Origin: Breviolum minutum Mf 1.05b.01 | Lineage: Eukaryota; Sar; Dinophyceae; Suessiales; Symbiodiniaceae | NCBI GenBank assembly: GCA_000507305.1 | Contig: DF241102.1 | Span: 1,238-65,237, forward strand | DNA length: 64,000 bases | Reading direction: 5' to 3' | In this document: positions 1 through 13,854 of the stretch, piece by piece | How the letters are laid out: every line of letters starts with the position of its first letter | Numbering within the stretch: position 1 is the stretch's first letter | Translations under genes and position numbers: made by a program | Notes under the pieces: generated by a model | Database searches by the model: none | Told to the model about the DNA's origin: nothing | What the model saw: the letters and a program-made list of their open reading frames with translations, nothing else

Positions 1-350
1 TATAATTATTATGTATTTCTTTATATATTTATTTTTTACCCTAGCTATAATTATATCTAATTTATAAATATATATATATATAAAAATAATAAAATTAATA
101 AATAATAAATTAATATTTTAATAAATATATTAAAATTAATTTTTATATTATTTTTTTTAATTAATAATAAAATATATCTAAATAAAATTTAATATATTTT
201 AAATCAAATAAATATATTTTTTTATATTTATTAAATTTATTATATATTAAAATTTCCAAATATTTAATTTATATTATATTTGCCAAAAAAATTTGAAATA
301 ATTGTATTTTGCAAATAATATCCAAGAAATATTTTTACACAAATTATTAC
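1..350. other. Extremely AT-rich stretch, no gene seen
   Basis: Almost pure A and T in short mixed runs. The composition changes sharply to ordinary sequence after about position 350. No open frame or inverted repeat stands out. It could be a linker or intergenic segment, an organelle-derived fragment, or an assembly join; the sequence alone does not decide. Confidence 0.7.
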
Positions 351-714
351 AAGGATGTCTTATATCTCATTCAAACAAGTTGGGTGGTGACACCAATTAT
401 ATTTGCTAAGTAAATATATTCATAGTTTTCCCAAATTATTTCCAACAAGTTTCCAGGAGTAATACGTTGTACCCGCTCAAAGCCTTTCTCTGGGACGGTA
501 TGGATGTTGTTGTTGATCTAAATGCAAACTTTTGTCGCCCCACAAGGCCCTTTGCCAATTTTGCCATGGAAGCACCTAAAAATACTCCGGTTAGCAAGCT
601 GTTGTCAGTGGGATGCCTGGGCCCCAATTCCCAGTCATCTTCAAAGAAAACGACGGATTCCTCCTTGGTTGTGGTGACTCTTCCTGCGATGAGTGGTGCA
701 CTCATCTTACAGCG

Positions 715-790
715 ACCTGGAGGACCCTTCAACAAAACCCGGGACCATTGGGACCAATGGTCCCGGGTTGTGTTGAAGGGTCCTCCAGGT
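715..790. repeat. Palindromic element
   Basis: Two arms of about 36 bases (left begins ACCTGGAGGACCCTTCAACA) meet at CCATTGGGACCAATGG. Only one or two mismatches were seen. Confidence 0.9.
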
Positions 791-933
791 TGCTGTGACG
801 AGTTAGTCTGTTTCTCAATCATATTCCTCACTGTTTGTTGACAAAGCCTCCAGGTGATCTTGTCAAAGCATCTTCTGATGGTACAAGAAAGCTTTGAGAC
901 AAAGGTTGCTGATAGCTGCTGAGGAACGAACAC

Positions 934-1560
934 ATGCCAGGGTGTTATGAATACTTACCAGTATGTACTCGTAAGGATACAGCAGTGGATCATTTTCAAT
1001 CAAGCCTTTTCCATATACACTTGAGGGCTGTTCTCTGCAGCATCCAAGAAACTCTTGGACCCAAGAGAGATAGGATGGATGGTTCTCTGGCCTGCCAACA
1101 CTCTCTCCTGCCACAGTCTCACATGTCTTGGGACAAACCAATGCTAGAATGGGAATAGTATGTGCAAGGGTGCTTTCACAACCCGTTGCCAGCACGTGCT
1201 TGTAAAGGCGTACCTGTTTTTTCCCCGTTTTCAAACGAGCCTTTTCCACAGACATACACTTGCAACCTGCATGTGGCTGTGCCCTGCAAATTGCACCCAA
1301 GACGACTTATCACTTCGATTCAAACTCCAACAATGCTCGGCCGCTCTCTGACAGGTTCGCTGCCTGACTGAATATTTCTCACTTGTTGTAAATAAGGTCA
1401 ATGGAAAGAAAGGTGACTGGCAATGCTCAAGCAACTTCTGTGCTGCTGGAATAGGGATGTTATGCCAGTCCTTCACAACGGTTCCTCAGTACTTGTTTGT
1501 TAAGGTGTGTAGTTTTTTGACATCTTTCCAACTTCAACCTTTTCCTTTCCTGGCAAGATC
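934..1560. repeat. Degenerate direct repeat, about three copies
   Basis: Segments near 943-1020, 1162-1260 and 1459-1550 share the order TTCACAAC, GCCAG-ACGTGCTTGT-AAGG and CTTTTCC. Both strands have open frames but neither is convincing as a gene. Confidence 0.4.
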
Positions 1561-1932
1561 AGCGCATGGAATCACAAATGGCAGCATCCTTTGCTTCTGT
1601 TCCTTCGCAAAAAAAACCCTCGATAGCAGAAACCGAGAATCCGGGCAGTCACTGATGCAGGCAGGCAAGCCCTCACACTGGGAGAGCAAGTGTTCTGGCG
1701 CACAAGCCACACAAAAGACACATAATTTCACATAATTGTTTAGTGTCCAGGCGAATGTGATATCTATGTTTGAAGTTCTTCTAGTCTCATCAGAAGATTT
1801 ATTTGAGGGAGAAAACTCCAGGCATAACTACTCATCTTCGTCATTTCCGGAGCATTGATTCACATATCTCTTCTCTTCCAATGGGGGAAAATCCGGCTCA
1901 CCACCTTGGACGATGATCATCCCCGCCAGTTT

Positions 1933-2013
1933 GCTTGTCTGCCAAATTCTTCAAAGTGGATCAACCTTGGTGGAGGCAGGGTTGATCCACTTTGAAGAAT
2001 TTGGCAGACAAGC
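1933..2013. repeat. Perfect 34-base hairpin
   Basis: Arms 1933-1966 and 1980-2013 are exact reverse complements (left arm begins GCTTGTCTGCCAAATTCTTC) with a 13-base loop. Confidence 0.95.
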
Positions 2014-5000
2014 AACTATTTTTTGGGCCATACAATTTCCACGTTCACGGTGAAAACGCCAAAAAAATCACTTGAAAGGAACATCCATGTAGTTGTTGTG
2101 GGCCAGTTGTGGCTGTGATTTGTGTTCCGAGCCATTCTGTCAGATGAATGTCAGGGGGAACTTCAATACTGTGCCTGGTTCCTCTGACAGTCAACTGAAT
2201 CAACGACTAAACTTGCTGCCAAACCCCCAGCTGCTGCGTGCGAATTCAATCTCTTTGCTTGCTGGTGCGTATCAATATGTGGAGGACAATTGCGTGTTTG
2301 ATCACCATAGAATACACATGGGCTAATTGAAGTCAATCTACTTGGGAAATATTTCACATGCAACTTGCAATCAAAAACTCACGTTTGCGAAGATCATACT
2401 CGGATAACCACTATAGGAGAGTTAAAAGTAGAACGTCGCATCACTAGGTGGTGGTGGTGGTTGAACCAACCTATCTGAAAAATATGCTCGTCAAATTGGA
2501 TCATTTCCCCAGGGATCGGAGTGAAAAAAACGTTTGAAACCACCCAGATCAGATTTCCATGGATGCTGTGCAATCAATATCGAAGTCTTCTGACCACAGG
2601 CGAGCCCTTGCTGCAGGAGGTTTTTGGATTCAGTGATGACATCTTTCTTCGGTGAGGATTGTCTTTGGCGAAAGCTGAAAAGGCCCCGAAACCTACCGAA
2701 TCTCATGTAGGAAAAAATCAGCTTCAGCACCAAAATTCGAGATGACTCAAGATTACTTGCTCTTGACAGAAATTTGCGGAACTTTGACAAGGTCGACACG
2801 TACGCATGTGCCAATCATACAACAACTCGAGTTGGTGGTTTTAACACCTTTGAAAAATATTTGTCAAAATGGGAATCTTCCCCAAATAAACGTGAAAATG
2901 AAAAATATGTGAAACCACCACCCAGAACTCTGTTGCAGCCTGCTTCTGTATATTTTTTTCTTCACGCAACAAAGTTGGTGTGCTTCTGTTCGGTGCTACA
3001 GAGTGGCCCTTCAGAATCCATATTCCTCATTGGTACTTTGTTTCAAAATCTCTTTCCAGGTGCTTCTAATAGTTACTTCAAGTACCGGTTTTCTGGAGGC
3101 AACTATTGGAAACTGACCCAAATGTTGAAGGAATTCACTTTGGAATTCCTAAGCCAGACCATCGCCATCAGAATCTTCATCCTGGCTGTGCTCATTAGTT
3201 GAGTAACGTTCAAAACCGGTATGGCATTCCATTTTACTGCTTTGGTCAATAGGGATCCTTATTATGGCTTCTTATAATCCTTGTATAACTGGGTAGTAAA
3301 ATCCCCTATATACAGAGAGAGCAAATCACATCGCTCAATTGGACATCCCAGATAACTTCACTAATCATGCCAGAGCGACTGCTGAAGATGCCTCCAAATC
3401 GCTGTCAGAATCATACCTTTGCGCGGTGAAAGACGCTGATACACTATCTACACTCCCCGGGGTAGAAATGCAATAATTAGCCATTTTTTCAACATGTAGC
3501 AAACACCAAAAGACTCAAAAATCATCAACAAATGGTGCTTAACAAACCCCTAGGTATAAGGATCACCATCATCAAATCAAGGATCCACAAGGTCAGTCAG
3601 GGACATTAAGGGACGATTCCTAAGTCCCTTGCTATGCACCCCAAACAGATGATATCATGAAATTAAATTGTTTGAACGTCAAAAATAGTGCAAGTCAGGA
3701 TTTCGCCAGATTTGTCCAGTGATTTACCGAGCTTCGTTTTTATTTTCTTACACGCCTAGATATCTTGAGAAATTGTCCGTTTTAAAAAAATCCCTTACAT
3801 CTATTCCATCCCCCCACCCCCAAAACCAACAACAAAAAAAACAACGGCCGCTCCAACGCTGCTGCTCCCCAAGTAGCGTCTCTTCACCAGGTCGATAGTT
3901 GGTTTCATCGCGGTCGGGTCGGATCCCAAAACTCGGGTGGATAGGCTCCTTTTCGGAGGCGGACCGTCGGAAGATCTCTCCGACTTCCACCCCATGGGTT
4001 TTAGACGGAAAAAAACAAACACATTTGGAAAAAAAACGAGGTAAATTAGGTGAAGTCTGGTGAGTTGTTTGCATAAAATACTTTGCGAACGTATGCAAAA
4101 TGTCAAAACGGGTTCATACAATCTTCCCCCAAGTGTAGAGTGAAAACCAAGCAAATCAAAAAAAACATCTAGTCTACCTCTGTGGAAATAACTGCCAAAC
4201 CTCAACTGGTTAGCCGGGTGAATTGTCCACTGGTATGACGAAATATTGTGAGATGATGTTCAAAACAACGCGGCAAACGATGCAAAAAGAACACTTGTCT
4301 GGTCCCTGTCAGCAAAGGCGTATGTTCCCTGCAAAGCATCCCACGTCATCCTTTCAGACCTGAGACAAAAAGTGCCAAAGGAGCATGGCAAAAAAATTAA
4401 CATCAACATCCAGGTGATTCAAGCCGTGACCTTGTTCTCCCCCAATTGGAGGTCACCAACATCCTTTGATTTCGGGTCACGTTTTCTCCATCCCAAAAAA
4501 AGGGTCACAAACGCAGAATCGCCAGTTTTCCATAGTTTTCCGCGTTTCACCCATTGAGACTCTGACCGAAACTTGTTTTTTGGAGCAACTTTATTCATTA
4601 CACGGAAAATTGGCTTCTTTGGATCATCGAAGTGGACAAGTCCCTGCACGGAGCCGGGAGTTTGTTAGGTGCACCGGGTCAAAAGTGTTGAAGATACAAC
4701 GTAATACTAGGGTGGACCCATGGAAGTGATCGTAACTAGTTAGTAAGTTGGTTTATAACCTACTTACAGGAATTACAACCTACTTATATAGGGGTTATAA
4801 TCCATTTACTAAGTACCATAGACATCCCAGTACTGTTGGTGGAAGAAATCCGACCTTCACCAGTTCATATGGTAAATATCCCATTATTTACAAGGTGTTT
4901 ATGAATCCCAGGTGGTTGTTTGGGATTTCTGAATCATCAACAGTATATGGTTGAATTTGGATAGAATGAATGAATGAAGAGGTGCAAAGAAACTGAGATG

Positions 5001-5710
5001 TTCAGTTAAGGTGATGTTCAACGCGGTTTTGAAAGGCTTCACATCATTTGACTGCGGAGTATATATACTTATTGGGTTCTCCCCCCTTTCCCAGTATTAG
5101 AAAGCTTACTTGCGCATCATCACCATCGTTTTGGGAAGGTGATATATTTTTTCCAGGATCCTAACAAGATTACTGTGGAAACCAACCCAAGATTAGAACC
5201 CCATGAATTGATCATCAAAACGGCGTGGGTCCTGCCATTCCAGACTGGTGAAAACAGTGGATTCCACAAAGGTGAAAATACTTGGGAACCTGCGAGTTGG
5301 CTCTCCCAGGATGCCAGTAAACAAATGAAGATGCCTATTTCGGAATCTCCTCCTAAAAAAGATTTTCAAAAAGATCATATGTCATCCTGATTCTATTTGG
5401 TGGTTTCAACCCAACCCCATTTTGAAAAAATATGACAGATAGTCAAATTGGGACCTTTTTCCCCAGGGAAAAAGGGGTGAACAATAAACAAATCTTGTGA
5501 AACGTTTCACCACCACCTAGTGATGCGACTGCGACAACTCATCCATCTTTGGAGGGAACACAACTCGGCAACATCACAAGAGAATCACAACGAATCTGTT
5601 GAACCTTCCCCATAGGATCCATGGGACTGGTATATTTACCTACATTTCCCATAAAAATCTACCAGTCATGTAGGTGAATATACCATACATGGATCCTTAG
5701 GGTTCCCCAC

Positions 5711-5770
5711 CTTGAAACTCAGAAGTAAACCATCCAAGCGGTTGTGATGCTCATGAACTGTGTGTTGTAC
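5711..5770 (-). CDS. Candidate 60-base internal exon
   Basis: The reverse strand has a strong acceptor (AATTTTTTCAG|GT) followed by exactly 20 codons (VQHTVHEHHNRLDGLLLSFK) and then GTGGGG as a possible donor. Phase 0 at both ends and a length of 60 match several better-supported exons at 44636-44695, 43845-43904 and 52973-53032. The piece has the leucine spacing of an LRR fragment. No neighbouring exon could be joined to it with confidence. Confidence 0.4.
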
Positions 5771-6342
5771 CTGAAAAAATTCACAGGACTTCACAAGGCA
5801 ATGTTTGAGACATCAATGAGTCTATGTATCTCTAGGTATCTCTATTACGGTATCACTGAGGATGCGAGGTCAAATAATCATCACTTAAGCGGATTAGTAC
5901 ATGTTTCTTTCGTATATTTTTAGTAGGAGATCTCTATTAATTAACCTAATAAAGGCTTAGTTTGGGATCCGCCTACTAAAAATGTACCTAGCAATGTCAT
6001 CCTGGTGGTCACGATTGCATCCTGAGATTTGGGGTGGATTTCGATTCCCCAAGGGATAAACCAAGCGAGTGGCCCGCCAAGCGCAAAAGAGCCGGTTGGG
6101 ATGTTTTGCCTTGGAATTCGTGGAAACATTTCATCCGGAAGTCAGGCACTGCATGGTTTGTATGAATGTAATGATTTTTAGCAGGGAAGAATATACTCAT
6201 GACAAGCAGCAACCATGTTCCTCCATCTTCTATCTAACCAAGGGGCACATTGTTCAGAACAAAGTCTGCTGCAAAAACCAGCCTAGCAGCAATTCAATTG
6301 ATGAACGCTGCTGAAAGCTACACAAAATTAACATGACGATGG

Positions 6343-6345
<3 letters not shown>

Positions 6346-6410
<65 letters not shown>

Positions 6411-6411
6411 C
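6346..6411. repeat. (CAA)n microsatellite
   Basis: About 22 uninterrupted CAA units. Confidence 0.98.
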
Positions 6412-8898
6412 CATTTGAAGATGTATCTCCTATTTAAAATGGTGATTTTCCATTGCCATCTTAGTTTTCTGGGAGTGTAACCAACAAGAAAAACTACAGG
6501 AATTTCCCACCATCAACAGTTCCCTCCGGCACCTTCTGCCACTTCAGCACTGCACCTTTGGACCTGACAAGGAACCCACCCTAAGGATCACTGGACCTAC
6601 GGACCAATGGGTCAGGGTTTGTTTGAACCTGTATGGCCATTAAGGAATGTTTGGAGGTCCTCCAGAAAACATTTTTTGGCACATTGGAGGGCTTCTCCCC
6701 CACCAAAAATAGCAAGAGGAAAGGCAAGGTTCAACAAATTCCAAGACACCAAGGTTCGACATCTGCACATCTAAGGCCGATCAAAGTTTAGAGCTGAAGA
6801 ATGTGTGCGTTCTTTTTCTCCGCTAAATTTGATAGCACCGAATCATCGTGTCCAGAAAAGTTTGATAAATCCCTGTACGATAAACCAAAACGGTAACCGT
6901 CCAGAAAACCGTACCGCAGCCACTGTAATGCAGCACAGCACTCCGGGGTCGCCGAAAAAATTGATGGCCCGAAAAATCCCGAGGTCGGCTTCAACATGAA
7001 ATTTGGGGGAACCTGCCTCAATCGGAAGCCTTCGATTGCAGCCATGCCCATACACAGTAATGCTCGCCCGGCCGATCTCCAGTCCTGGTGCGAGCTGCGT
7101 TTTAAGGCCGTAACTGTCGTGAGAAAAAAAATTGTTGGATCTCGGTCAACTGCAAAAAAAATCGGGTAACCTGCGGGAAGACTGGAAGCAATGCCGCAGG
7201 AATTGTCTTCGTCTTGTACACCTTGCGCGGTCGAGTTTACATGTCGACAAGTGAAAACTCTTTAATTTATGAAGCCTTCAGTTGTTTCAGCTCTCACACT
7301 TTCTGGTTCCCTACAACTGTTTTTTCCAGCAAATCTTGAATTTTCCGCAGTTTTGGTGTCTTTGGAAACCCTGTGAAGTTCCATAAAATCCCAACAAAAA
7401 TGAAGGTCGGTTGAGCTTGGAAAACTGACATTCCAGTATTCTGATTGGATCTAGTTGGTTCATGACGGGATCCCTATAACTGGCTTATGGCTAACTTTAA
7501 TTCCTTCACATAACGGCAGTGCATAATTTAATCCCTTTATATAACTGGGTTAATATAATCCCTTAATATACAGCACATCTCCAGAATATACCAGTCACTT
7601 CTCATGTCAAGGTCCCTGGTTGTGATACCAGAAATCACCCAGGTCCCCCACCGGGTCGTCCAATGGTTTGCCATGATCCCATCGTCTTGCATAGCCAATG
7701 GGTCTTGGAGGAGCGGCCTAAACAGTGAGCCACGGAAACAAAAGCCTCAATGGAATTCCATTATATATACTCGTTCTTTCATAGGGATCCTTATTAATTA
7801 AGCCCTAGGGATCCAATCACCGAAACTGAGAATGGGAGCATGGAACCTAAATACCTTTCGTTTCGGAGGTGATTATACACCCCTTGCTCATCATCTGAGA
7901 AGGTGATTGCATCCTTAGGGAAGGTTTAGTATAATCCGAATCAAACTAGGTAGTATAATGTTATGCAACAAACAAGCAGGCGTTTTCTTTTAAATTGCTC
8001 ATGTATTAATTGATCGTCAAATTGGATCATTTCCCCAAATAGTGATGAAAATAAAAACATATTTGAAACCACCACCTAGGGGATTATCTATACTAAGATT
8101 CGTGGAAAAACACTCCTGAACCCCCAAATCGTGAGGCCCCCGCCTTGACAAAAGGCACAACCTTTTGTTGATATCCTTGTGTTAACTATTGGCTAAATCC
8201 CCAAATATGGGTTTGGGGCTGGGGTTACGACCCAATTCTATACTAAGATGTGCTGATCGCTGCTGAGCTCGATCCCTTCCAAGTACCAGCTAGTGGAATG
8301 CCAGTGTTTTTGGTGAAGGATAAGATAGGTGACAGTGAAGATGATATGCAATGGTATGAAATGGCATCTGAAATCATAATGAGCTCAGTGATTCGAAAAA
8401 TATTTGGTTATCTTATGTTATATTATAGGAGACGCACAAACTACTTAGCTATGTGGGGATTAATAAGAACGCATTGCAAGGATCCCTTCATTGATTCCGG
8501 CTTTTGAACACTGCTCAAACCGAACCTGAGCAGAATTATTGACACCAAAAAAACGACAAGAAAAACAACTTTTAATACACTTTCCATGACATGTTGTTGG
8601 TTTTATAGGGATTCCCATATTGGTGGATTTCATGCTCCTTATGAATTTTTTGTAGTATAACTCCTACTACATAATAAGCACACCACCCAAACAACTAAGA
8701 TTTCGCCAAACTGCTCCATTGAAGTGATTGAAAAGGTTGGGGAACAACAAGGATCCTTACCTTTTTGGATCCTTTTTGGAAGTTCAAAAAAAACGCGACG
8801 TTTTTTTCGGTGTTAACTTGGCCAAAGCCCTAATTTGTTTGTGTAAAGCTTCCGCCACGTTTCCTCGCCTTGTTGACGTTTCCTCCGGCGGGTCCTTG

Positions 8899-8988
8899 CT
8901 TTCCAGGCTTCACGTCATAGGGATCCGACATCGGTCTTTGGAGCTTTCCAGGCTTCACGTCATAGGGATCCGACATCGGTCTTTGGAG
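8899..8988. repeat. 45-bp tandem duplication
   Basis: Two exact copies of a 45-base unit starting CTTTCCAGGCTTCACGTCAT. Confidence 0.95.
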
Positions 8989-11439
8989 GAAGGCGTGGAA
9001 TCTCAATGCATCCTATGAAAAGTTCTTTCCGGAAAAAAAATCACCTCAAATCCAGATAACTGGTTTGGTTTAGTAAGTCATAAAGATAGGGTCCATATGT
9101 ATAATTCCTTTAGAGTCAGTTTTATCCTGATATTGAGAAACTGAGCTTGTGTACCATTCAAAAAATCTTTGTGATGAAACAAACTACCCACTGCAGTTTG
9201 TTGCTGCAAACTTGTTATCTTAGCATTCGCCAAGACATGTTGTATAAATGCGAGGCGCAAAGCCGAAAGCATGGCTGCGCAGTTCTAAACTCTGCCCGCG
9301 CTGGTACTTTGTTTTGATTTCCTGGAACAAATCATTGGTAAAAGGTGGAAATAGAAAAATAAATATATCTTCCCCCAATTGTGATTGTCCATTAATTATA
9401 TACCATCATAGGACAAAAAAACAACGTAAAAATCCACAAGAATCAAACACAGTATTCAAAGAAAGTAAATTCACATCCAAGTAAGTATACAAACTGACAC
9501 TTTTTTGATCTTTTTGGGGTGTCCATTTTCCTTGCGCATGAAGTCCAACGAGCTATGAAACAGTAGGATGCTGTCAGTCTGGAATCGATCCAGCTATGTT
9601 CCAGCTACTTCTTCGCCTGCACCGAGCTCCTTCAACGCAGACTTTGCAAACACCCTCAACGAAAGAAGCATGGCCCATTATCATGGGTAGTCAACCATTG
9701 GCTTCCCTTTATAAGGCCGAACATTAAACCCTTATTTCGGGGGGGGGGGGGAACGTTAGGGGCGTTGACTAGCCATGACATTATCGTCACCAACAATCAT
9801 GTCAAAGTCTTCTAGTTGGTGGTTGAACCAACCCATTTAAGATAAATGTTTGTCAAATTGGATTATTTCTCGAAATAGAAAATATTTGAAATCACTACCC
9901 AGTCTTCAGTAACTTACGTACCAGGTGATTCAAGGCGTGACTTTTCTCCCATTTGGAGGTCGCTTAACCATTGAAAGGGCTACTTGGCCATCACAAAAAG
10001 GTCACAAAGAGTTTTCACCCAAACACACAAAAATCAAGAAGCAGCGTGAATGTGGAGGCAAGGTATGCCTTACGCCGTATCGTACAGGTTTTGGGTGTAT
10101 AAGTAAAGTAGAATCCATCTTTTGAATTCCATATATACTTTCTTTTGGCTCAGCTCCGTCCGTTGACAAAGTCCTTTTTTGGATTGGATATACATTCATG
10201 AATGTCTAATGTTGATCCTGGTTCGCTTAAAACATCAAAAAAGAATGTCCTGGGGCTTTTCCTTCCGCGTCGCCGAGTTCGCTGCTGCATATCCGCAGCC
10301 TTCAAAAAACACCAATCAAGGCAAATAAACCCCAAAAAAATGATTCAAACATGTCCCAAACAATGTGTTTTCCATCTGAGCAAAACTTTTCAGCTATGTT
10401 CTTGGCAGAAACAGAAAACGGCCCCCCACCGAGTCCAGCAAAGAAAAGGGCATAAATTCGCAAGTGGCTGATCCTGTATCCTCTGCGGTGCCTTGGGTAA
10501 CATTCCAACATGACGACCCCCCCCACTTCTCTGATGCCCATGTCTGCCCCACGATATGCTTGGATATGATGCTGGAAAGGAAAATGCTCAACCCTAGACA
10601 TCCAAAGACCTTGCCTTAGGTTTGGTGTTCTACCCCTCAAATCAAAACCAGAAAGCATGGGGCAACTTTTCTTGATAATAACTGCTTGGTGGGTTTTTCA
10701 CCAACCCCTTTGAACAATAATTCGTCAAAATGGCTTCATCTTCCCCAATTTTCGGGATGACAATAAAAAATATTTGCAACTGGACCACCACCAAGATTTT
10801 TTTACATGCAAGGATGCTCGGGTGCGTTGGTTTCCAAGCAAGTTCTGAGGCGCCAACGGATAGAAGGAATGATGCGGGACATTGGGGAAGACCATTTTCG
10901 CTTGGATGTCCCTGCCAGACGATGTGACAGGTTTTTGGGACGAAAACGAAAAAACAACGCATATTAGATATTCAAGATTGATCGAGAATCGAAAGTTACA
11001 TCTGCACGTTCAGGGGTCATTATATTACCAACCAATGCACTATTCCACAAAGTTACCGTACGTTTGCATTGTTTGATTTCACCAAAAGGGCGGGGAAACT
11101 TAATGATCCCAAAACCTGCCAGAAAATTCCGAGGTTGGAAGATGTTGGAAGCATCCCCCCATGAGTGTTCGGACTCACTCGTGTTGATTGGGTCATGGGT
11201 TATCACCGTTCAGGATTTGTTATTATTCATATGTGTTCCCCTATGATCATCACCAAAAATAAACAAACACAAGAATAAACTGGAGATTTGTTTCATAAAT
11301 TCTAAGCCTTACTAAGCCCTCCAAAAGTTAATTCCTTCAAAACAAATTGCCTCCCAAAAAATATAGGGACCATTCCAACCTCGCACCAACAAAAAACAAC
11401 TGCCCCCCATTTTATGTCCAGCTCCTCCCCAAAAAAACA

Positions 11440-11625
11440 ACCAACAAACCAACAAACCAACAAACAAACAAACAAAACAAACAAAACAAACAAACAAACA
11501 AAACAAACAAAACAAACAAAACAAACAAAACAAACAAAACAAACAAAACAAACAAAACAAACAAAACAAAACAAACAAAACAAACAAAACAAACAAACAA
11601 ACAAACAAACAAACAAACAAACAAC
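11440..11625. repeat. (AAAC)n / (AAAAC)n compound satellite
   Basis: Long run alternating AAAC and AAAACAAAC units. It produces open frames in all six directions that are not genes. Confidence 0.97.
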
Positions 11626-13771
11626 CATCATGACTGGTCAACCTACACCCCCCCCCTAAGGTACACTCCCCCTGGAAATAATTCCATTCTTGCTCTTTTT
11701 AATATAGGCCTGCTATATTTCTTGGGGTAGGTCCGGGTCGGTTGACCAGTGACCAGTCAGTCAACCATAACGGGAATCAGTGTACCAAGTGACTTCCCAA
11801 CATCAGGTTGTTCAGCTCCACCGAGTCCATCACTTGGAGTACAAGCACAGGTCTCACCTTGGGGAACCACCGAGTCCGGACCGCGGCCGACGTTTGGTCT
11901 CCCACCGAAACGGATCCAACGGCAATTCAACGGGCAAAAGGTCCCGAACAGGGCGAGTCATTACCCGCACCCCAACCGTTGGGAGGAGGCAAACCACCTG
12001 GCAGGGAAGTTTTGGTGTTCAATTTTTTTGTTGGCTGTTACAGTTGTTTGAGAGAGAGGTATAAGTGAAATAGAGATGAACATATGAGAAGTAATGTAGT
12101 TGGTTTCAATGATGGAGGATTTTGAGGGGATCTCAGAAAGAAGGAATTTCTGGAAAATGGAAAATACATAAATATAACATAGCAAATACGTATCAATACA
12201 CACATATAGTAGATAGTATAGTCACTACAGTCATCCCCTACAGAACCCAAACCAACCAAAAGATGCGGCAATTTGTTAAATTCTTCATGTTCATTGATTT
12301 CTCAAATTGTTGTTAAAAAAACACAGGTCAAAAGGTCACGAATCCGAATGCCATGGCATGCTAGACTGGACTGCTGCATTACTATCCGTCGGTGCGAAAC
12401 CCCGCCTGGTGGCGCCAAGTCCGCATCACTGAAGAAGGACGCAGCCATACCCTTTGTGACCTCAGAAAATTCAGACTCAAAATGCGGCGCGCTAATGAAA
12501 ACCAGGATCCACTCAATGGGAGTGGTCGACATTTACCTACGTGAAAACTACCCAGTTTTGTAGGTACAAAGACCCCTGAAAACGAACATGCATACCCAAA
12601 ACGATGGGTTGGAAAAGGTGGACTCCCTTCAAACAATAATTGTTGGTATCTATGTTAGATTTCTGGGGTGGAATCCATACATGGAGCCTTTGGCAATAGA
12701 ACCCATGCATTGACATCTTCCACTTCCAAAGGCAATGGAATCCATTCATTACCCAACTGTATCTTGGACCAAGAGTTACAAGTTCAAAGAACCCATTTTG
12801 AAACACAGGTGTTGGTCAAATTGGATCATTTCCCCAAGGTACGCGTTTTTTTTCCAAAATGTTTGGAACCACCACCCAGGTTAGAGTATGAAGTTGGAAT
12901 CACATGCAATAAACAAAACATATTGTTGGAGCCATTCGATTCTCTAAGTACATTGAAATATCCTACAATTGCTCGCATTTCATACTCTCTCTCTCTCTCT
13001 GCTTGTCCACCATAGTCTAAAATTGTGAGCGCAGTGCCTGTGCCGGAGAAGGGCCTGGGCATGGAAGAAATATGAGATATGATTGCTTGGTTTTGGACAT
13101 GTGGGTGGATAACTAGTTGGTGGTTGAACCAACCCATTTGAAAAATATGCTCGTCAAATTGGATCATTTCCCTATGTCGGGGTAAACACGAAGAAATATT
13201 TGAAACCACCAACCAGATAAGGATTTTGGCTTGCTGAAATCAGCTAAGCAAATGCCTGAAACTAGCTCACCAAATGTCACTCTAAAGACGAAATGAAAAA
13301 GTCTAGCCGCTATCATAGATCACTTGGGTTTTTCAAGTACATGCCACATGCAAAATTTTAATCCTTCAAGTGAGCACATATGGAAACTGGGCAGAAAACG
13401 ATCAAAATTCAGAAACTTTGGGCTTCACTCAAACTTCTGGACCCCCCGGGATAACAACACCTGATTTCTCATGCCTTTCACACAACCAAAAAATCTGTGG
13501 GAAATATACAACCAAAAATTTAGGTCCACACAAATCCCCCTTACATCCCCCAAGTTTAACATGCTTCACCCATCATTTTCAGGTGAACCATGTTACTCCA
13601 ACAAATCCCCCCCCAAAAAAACGCCTCCCAGAAAGGATGCGAAACTTTGGCTAGGACCTCGAAAGTCATCTTGGAGTTTTTGTCAAAAGTTTTAGGCGAT
13701 GTTTACGCTCTGCCCCCAAAAGCGGCTGAAGCTTTTGGCAAATTTTCTTGGTTCACGGCATGATGGCTGCC

Positions 13772-13854
13772 TTAAAACAGGGCAAGCTGTTGAGATGGCA
13801 CAGATGGCACAAGCTTCGAAAACACTTGGGCTCCAAACGAGATCAGGGATGTGC
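13772..13854 (-). CDS. Candidate exon, possibly a C-terminal one
   Basis: The acceptor is strong (AAGACTTTTTCAG|GC). Two bases complete the codon left by 15764-15875, giving Ser, and the frame continues TSLISFGAQVFSKLVPSVPS to a TAA at 13772. Alternative GT donors occur inside (CAA|GTG, CTT|GTG, TCT|GTG), so it may be internal rather than terminal. Confidence 0.42.

Larger units (their letters stand above)
430..13700 (-). other. Repeat-rich region with only weak minus-strand exon candidates
   Basis: No gene model can be supported here. Short open pieces next to plausible splice sites on the minus strand are: 4253-4363 (acceptor TCTCAG, piece starting SERMTWDALQGTYAF), 5711-5770 (listed separately), about 6250-6312 (QRSSIELLLGWFLQQ), about 9600-9665 (RVFAKSALKELGAGEE), about 10230-10306 (acceptor TTTTTTGAAG, all three frames open) and about 12370-12500 (VTKGMAASFFSDADLAP). 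They may be 3' exons of the gene beginning at 19550, or chance. Between them lie foldback elements, simple repeats and unassigned sequence. Confidence 0.3.

Noticed and set aside
11302-11730. Overlapping open frames rich in Phe-Val-Cys-Leu or Asn-Lys-Thr-Gln
   Set aside because: They are translations of the (AAAC)n satellite, with no independent coding signal.
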